From positions 28,610,129 through 28,674,128 of the forward strand of contig NC_046683.1 in assembly GCF_009870125.1 (NCBI RefSeq): 64,000 nt of DNA, in the 5' to 3' direction. The position numbers and the translations under genes are program-made. The first letter of the stretch is position 1, and every line of letters begins with the position of its first letter. This document shows positions 58,001-64,000 of the stretch, one piece after another. Below the pieces are notes generated by a model that saw only the letters and a program-made list of their open reading frames with translations, did no database searches and was not told where the DNA came from. The stretch is from Drosophila pseudoobscura. Taxonomy: Eukaryota > Arthropoda > Insecta > Diptera > Drosophilidae.

Positions 58001-59842
58001 ACGCCTTTGCAGCCGTCGCCTACATAAGGATCGAACAAAGAGGAGAAGTCAGATGCACACTACTCGCATCAAAGACAAGAGTGGCACCATGGAAACCAAT
58101 ATCGATTCCCAGGATGGAGCTTATGGCAGCGATCCTCGGCCTACGACTCGCTCTCCGTCGAGGTCAAGCGACGTGTTTTTTGGACCGACTCCAAGAACGT
58201 GTTGTATTGGATATGTTCAGACGCCCGAAAGTACCATCAGTTCGTTGCGCTCCGAATTTGAGAGATCTTGGAAACCTCGGACATATCAGAATGGAAATGG
58301 GTTCCATCCGCTCTGAACGTAGCAGACGATGGAACGAAGTGGACCAAAGAGTCGAGTTTCCAACCGGAAGCGAGATGGTTCTCCGGTCCGCCGTTCCTAT
58401 TTGACGAGGAAGAACACTGGCCAACTACACAGCTCAACTCGAGTAACCTGGAACGGATACACGTACATGAATGGACAGATACGCCGAAACCTCCATCAAA
58501 GCTGAGTAGCATAATCCCAAATGTATGTCGCTTTAGCAAATGGGAAAAGTTCACGGGAGCCCTGAGATGCGTGATGAGATTTCTGGACAAAATACGCAAA
58601 AGAGATTTCGCATCAGAGGATGCAAATTTAGCCGCACGCTTTCGCAACATGGAAGATGTCAACATCGTTATATACCGGATGGTCCAAGAAGAGGCTTACC
58701 CTGAAGAAATGGGTCTTCTACGACAAGGAAGAATCGTGAGTAAGAAAAGTTCGATCTACAAATTATCGCCGTACCTCGATGAAACAGGCGTACTGAGAAT
58801 ACGCGGCCGCATAGATAAGTCGATCGGCATAACGAGGAACCTGAAACGGCCAGTAATTCTACCCGGAGGACATAACGTCACTAATCTTCTCATTGATTAT
58901 TTCCATCGGAAGTTTCAGCATCAGCTTACTGAGATCGTCGTCAACGAGATGCGACAATTGTACCACATACCAGGACTGCGAGCAAGAGTTCGCGCCGTAG
59001 CGAAAACCTGCCAAAGATGTCGCAATAAAAGAGCGCTTCCAGAGGCACCGGAGATGGGAAGCCTACCACCAGAGAGGCTAGCAATCAACGAACTGCCATT
59101 CACAAACACAGGTATCGACTACTTCGGACCACTGGAGGTAAACTTAGGAAAACGACGCGAGAAACGATGGGGAGTACTATCCACGTGCCTCACCGTGCGA
59201 GCAGTACACATCGAGCTGGCGAACTCCCTGTCAACAGACGCCTTCATGCTAACATTGGAAATGTTCGTAGCCCGTCGAGGAGTCCCCAAGAGAATTGTGT
59301 CGGACAACGGGACGAGCTTCCGAGTAGCCAGCCGCTTACTACGAGAAGAAATTGAAAGAATTCTACCGAACGAACTGGAAACCAAGTACCCGCAAATAGA
59401 ATGGTCCTTCATACCCCCAGGAGCACCCCACATGGGAGGTGCGTGGGAAAGAATGATCAGATCGGTGAAATCCATACTAGCCGAAATATTAGAGGAGACG
59501 CACGTACAAGAACCAGTGCTGAGAACAGCACTAGCAAAGATAGAAAATATGCTGAATTCCCGACCCCTGACTTACGTGCCGTTGGAGTGTCCGGAAGCCG
59601 ACGTACTTACACCGAATCACTTTCTGAGAGCAGAGACCAGCTCGATGGCAGCAAAGAGCGACAGCAGCGCAATAGGAGCTATGCTGGGTAAGAGTTTTCG
59701 CATTGCAGGGCAGATCGTGGACAGCTTCAGAAAACGATGGCTGAAGGAGTACCTACCGTGCCTGACGACACGAACCAAATGGCATGGACCCAACCAACCC
59801 TATCCAACTCGGAGACGTCGTGGTTCTAGCGGGCGGTTCTAG
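55078..59842 (+). pseudogene. BEL-A gag-pol polyprotein, copy 2 (5'-truncated)
   Basis: Begins within gag (PFIRAPTAQYY) because the duplication breakpoint lies there, so it has no LTR, leader or gag start of its own. It carries the same lesions as copy 1: TGA and TAG in gag (about 55274 and 55448), TAG at 57266, shifts near 57407, 57647 and 58157, TGA at 58259. Private changes: a one-base loss at about 55142 (TTTCGACCC against TTTCGGACCC), and loss of C bases at about 59790 that shifts the last codons (NQPYPTRRRRG). Here the RNase H strand is IFTDASINAF and integrase has EAPEMGSL. Domain order is as in copy 1. Confidence 0.9.
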
Positions 59843-59846
59843 CCTA

Positions 59847-60098
59847 GGGTTAATTAGGGCGAACGGCAGATAAAGGCAGGAAAAAGGAAGAACGAAAACA
59901 AAGGCAGCGGAAAAAACACTGAAGCGGTACAAGTTTTTTAGCGCTAGCTCTCGTAGTTCAACACCCGCCCGACATTGTAAATGAATAAATGAAACAAATA
60001 AAACCGATTTGAAGAACAAAACCACGGGAGGCCTATTGAACACGAGAGGCTTATCAAACGTACGGCCCCAGATTTGGAGGCGTTGCCCGGCGCGGCCA
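59847..60098 (+). repeat. BEL-A 3' LTR, partial, copy 2
   Basis: Same as 52812-53063, with one T/C difference in CGTAGTTCAACACC. Confidence 0.75.
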
Positions 60099-60146
60099 TA
60101 ACAATACATAAGTAATTTGAGTATTTTTACATACATTCAGCGTGTT

Positions 60147-60620
60147 TTAGTTGTAAAAGTCTATAGAATCTATTATGGATTTGATCGATGCATAAAAAGG
60201 TTCGAAAAGGGCGCCAACACGACACGTATTACAAAATGATAGCGAGGATGGGTGTGCGGACGTTCTACGCTTACTGTTTACGAAGCAGTAAAACTGTTTA
60301 GGGTCCTGAGAAAAACGTATCCTGCAACGAGATAGGTAGTTCTTATAGCATTGAGCATTAAGAACTGAAAAGTTTGACCGAGCTATTACATAACGAGAGT
60401 GAGAAGTAGGAGAACCCACTTCTTGAAATTTTTTATAAAGTCTTGATTTTAAGTTTTTTAGACTGGATAACTCTTTGGTAAACCAAGGGGGTTTTCCAGA
60501 TCTAATCGGGCAAGAAAGCGGGACACAAGAATCAAAAAATGTGCCAAGAGCATTGTAAAAAATGTTTGTGCCTTTTGTGACATCAGTGCACAAGTACAAA
60601 GCGGACCAATCAAAATCAAA
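60147..60620 (-). pseudogene. CR1-like LINE ORF2 fragment, copy 2
   Basis: Duplicate of 53112-53585; the translated frame is identical over the 150 residues from 60599. Confidence 0.75.
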
Positions 60621-60734
60621 ATTTTATACTAAAATGTATTATTAATTAAAAAACAAATTATTTTTAAATTTTGTAATTTACAAAAAAAAAATAATAGAAT
60701 AAAAAAAAAAAAAAATAGGGATAATCTTACTATT

Positions 60735-60799
60735 AATGAATTGCCTGATGAAAAGGGTCACCTTGATAGGGTGGATTATGCAGCATACTGCATTCATTG
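60735..60799 (+). pseudogene. trnI: NUMT tRNA-Ile, copy 2
   Basis: As copy 1 with GATAGGGTGG in the anticodon/variable part. Acceptor pairing intact. Confidence 0.88.
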
Positions 60800-60831
60800 A
60801 CAGGTTTTATTGTTTTTTTTTATAAAGACTT

Positions 60832-60899
60832 TATATTTAATAGAATTAAACTATTTCTAAAAGTATCAAACACTTTTGTGCATCATACACCAAAATATA
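60832..60899 (-). pseudogene. trnQ: NUMT tRNA-Gln, copy 2
   Basis: As copy 1, with a G to C change (CAAACACTT for CAAAGACTT) that is private to this copy and falls in the anticodon arm. Confidence 0.82.
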
Positions 60900-60924
60900 T
60901 ATATATATATTTATATGTTAATTT

Positions 60925-60992
60925 AAAAAGATAAGCTAATTAAGCTACTGGGTTCATACCCCATTTATAAAGGTTATAATCCTTTTTTTTTA
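60925..60992 (+). pseudogene. trnM: NUMT tRNA-Met, copy 2
   Basis: Identical anticodon arm to copy 1. Confidence 0.9.
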
Positions 60993-61993
60993 ATTTTTAA
61001 TAATTCTTCAAAAATTTTATTTTTAACAATTATAATTATCGGAACAATAATTACAGTTACATCTAATTCTTGGTTAGGAGCTTGAATAGGACTTGAAATT
61101 AATTTGTTATCTTTTATCCCCCTGCTAAGAGATAATAATAATTTAACTTCAACTGAAGCATCTTTAAAATATTTTTTAACAAAAGCATTAGCTTCAACTG
61201 TTTTATTATTTTCATCAATTATTTTAATATTAAAAAATAATATGAATATTGAAATTAATGAATCATTTACTTAAATAATTATTATATCTGCCCTACTATT
61301 AAAAATAGGAGCTGCTCCTTTTCATTTCTGATTTCCTAATATAATGGAAGGTTTAACTTGAATAAATGCATTAATATTAATAACTTGACAAAAAATTGCC
61401 CCACTAATATTAACTTCTTATTTAGATATTAAAAATTTATTACTTATTAGAGTAATTTTGTCAGTAATTGTAGGAGCAATTGGTGGATTAAACCAAACAT
61501 CTTTACGTAAATTAATAGCATTTTCTTCAATTAACCATTTAGGATGAATATTAATAAGTTTAATAATTAGAGAATCTGTGTGATTAATTTATTTCACATT
61601 TTATTCTTTTTTATCATTTATTTTAACTTTTATATTTAATATTTTTAAATTATTTCATTTAAATCAATTATTTTCTTGATTCATAAATAGAAAAGTTTTA
61701 AAATTTACTTTATTTATGAATTTTTTATCTTTAGGTGGATTACCTCCATTTTTAAGATTTTAACCTAAATGATTAGTAATTCAAGAATTAACATTTTGTA
61801 ATCAATATTTTACATTAACAATTATAATAATATCAACATTGATTACATTATACATTTATACTAAATTACTATGAAAATAATTGAACAATTAATACTCAAT
61901 TTAATAATATAAATACAAATTTATACTTAATTTGCACTTTTTTTTCAATTTTTGGATTATTTTTAATTTCTTTATTCTTTTTTATACTTTAAG
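60993..61993 (+). pseudogene. nad2: NUMT nad2, copy 2
   Basis: TAA stops at 61272 and 61761 are shared with copy 1. The third stop of copy 1 is a Leu codon here (TTA at 61584), and an Asn codon (AACCATTTAGG) replaces the Thr of copy 1. This copy is therefore nearer the original mitochondrial sequence. Same 3' shortening. Confidence 0.92.
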
Positions 61994-62056
61994 GCTTTAA
62001 GTTAAATAAACTAATAGCCTTCAAAGCTGTAAATAGGGGTAAGCCTTTAAGCCTTA
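61991..62056 (+). pseudogene. trnW: NUMT tRNA-Trp, copy 2
   Basis: Same as copy 1, no differences noticed. Confidence 0.88.
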
Positions 62057-62111
62057 GTAAATTTTTACTCCTTCAAAATTGCAGTTTGATATCATTATTG
62101 ACTATAAGACT
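62049..62111 (-). pseudogene. trnC: NUMT tRNA-Cys, copy 2
   Basis: Same as copy 1; here followed by the native mtDNA spacer (TTT) and trnY. Confidence 0.85.
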
Positions 62112-62114
62112 GTT

Positions 62115-62178
62115 TGATTAAGAAGAATAACTCTTATAAATAAATTTACAATATATCGCCTAAATTTCAGCAACTTAA

Positions 62179-62180
<2 letters not shown>
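62115..62180 (-). pseudogene. trnY: NUMT tRNA-Tyr (GUA)
   Basis: Minus strand GATTAAGTTGCTGAAATTTA start; anticodon GTA in ATTGTAAATTT; acceptor GATTAAG/CTTAATC pairs. Two bases overlap the cox1 start. Confidence 0.88.
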
Positions 62181-63714
<1,534 letters not shown>

Positions 63715-63716
63715 TT

Positions 63717-63782
63717 TATAATATGGCAGATTAGTGCAATGGATTTAAGCTCCATATATAAAGTATTTTACTTTTATTAGAA
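63717..63782 (+). pseudogene. trnL2: NUMT tRNA-Leu2 (UAA), damaged acceptor
   Basis: TATAATATGGCAGATTAGTG start; anticodon TAA in GGATTTAAGCTCC. The anticodon stem has G-C where Drosophila usually has A-T, a compensated pair. Acceptor position 2 is A opposite G (C-G expected), a mismatch. One extra T lies in the TATTTTAC stretch. Confidence 0.85.
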
Positions 63783-63787
63783 AATTA

Positions 63788-64000
63788 ATGTCTACATGAG
63801 CTAACTTAAGTTTACAAGATAGAGCCTCTCCATTAATGGAACAATTAATTTTTTTCATGACCACGCGTTATTAATTTTAGTAATAATTACAGTATTAGTT
63901 GGATACTTAATATTTATATTATTTTTTAATAGTTATGTAAATCGATTTCTTTTACATGGACAATTAATTGAAATAATTTGAACAATTTTACCGGCAATTA
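63788..64000 (+). pseudogene. cox2: NUMT cox2, frameshifted, runs off window
   Basis: Cytochrome c oxidase subunit II from ATG at 63788 (MSTWANLSLQDSASPLMEQ). The T run 63849-63855 has seven bases where the Ile-Phe-Phe-His codons need eight. The frame is lost there and meets TAA at 63872; the expected residues continue in the next frame (HALLILVMIT). Ser replaces the usual Gly in NLSLQ. Only the N-terminal quarter is in the window. Confidence 0.92.

Larger units (their letters stand above)
55077..62112 (+). repeat. 7.04-kb tandem duplication, unit B
   Basis: Second unit. Its right end is not a junction: mtDNA continues without a break into trnY and cox1, so unit B is in the original context and unit A is the added copy. 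Confidence 0.9.

Overview
The window looks like nuclear heterochromatin or a TE-rich accessory segment of a Drosophila genome. The obscura group is plausible from the LOA/Bilbo/TRIM-like LINEs and the DINE-1 type, but this is inference. No ordinary host gene was found. Almost everything is nested, broken retroelements, plus blocks of mitochondrial DNA (NUMTs) in the last 10 kb. The mitochondrial blocks read in the invertebrate mitochondrial code and have the Drosophila gene order trnI-trnQ-trnM-nad2-trnW-trnC-trnY-cox1-trnL2-cox2.

Layout. (1) 1-8960: two near-identical direct copies of a CR1-like LINE segment (1-2985 and 4035-7322). The left copy is cut and fused to the 3' end of a LOA-like LINE (2986-4034). 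The right copy continues through the reverse transcriptase to an (AATA)n tail. (2) 8960-12860: a CR1-like LINE on the minus strand, tail-to-tail with the previous one, whose 5' UTR is head-to-head with a second, opposed 5' UTR. (3) 12886-24110: a patchwork of four DINE-1/INE-1-like repeats, a decayed BEL gag, an unassigned GC-rich block, a decayed CR1, an I-like LINE split by a DINE-1, and a gypsy-like gag. (4) 24300-29640: a nearly full LOA-like LINE, ORF1 plus EN-RT-RNase H, with several frameshifts. (5) 29598-47370: a large palindrome whose arms each hold a BEL/Pao element (here BEL-B) and a BEL-A LTR, with a 172-bp spacer. The left arm alone carries a third BEL/Pao element (BEL-C, 31310-34723) with two 371-bp LTRs that look identical, a 5-bp target duplication, a tRNA-Trp primer site and one intact 778-codon gag-protease frame, but no RT, RNase H or integrase. 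(6) 46947-62112: BEL-A, of which a 7.04-kb piece (BEL-A body + LTR + CR1 fragment + NUMT) is tandemly duplicated. The second copy runs on into trnY, cox1, trnL2 and cox2 to the window end.

History read from shared and private mutations. Damage shared by two copies predates the duplication, private damage postdates it. For the BEL-B palindrome, a frameshift near 40412/39845 is shared, while stops at 37937 and 38960 and a 115-bp deletion (left) and a stop at 42823 (right) are private. BEL-C inserted after the palindrome formed, because the right arm has the empty site. For the 7-kb tandem repeat, the BEL-A stops and two nad2 stops are shared, so the mtDNA was already nuclear and decaying before duplication. 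The most interesting objects are BEL-C, the palindrome, and the NUMT carrying a full-length uninterrupted cox1.
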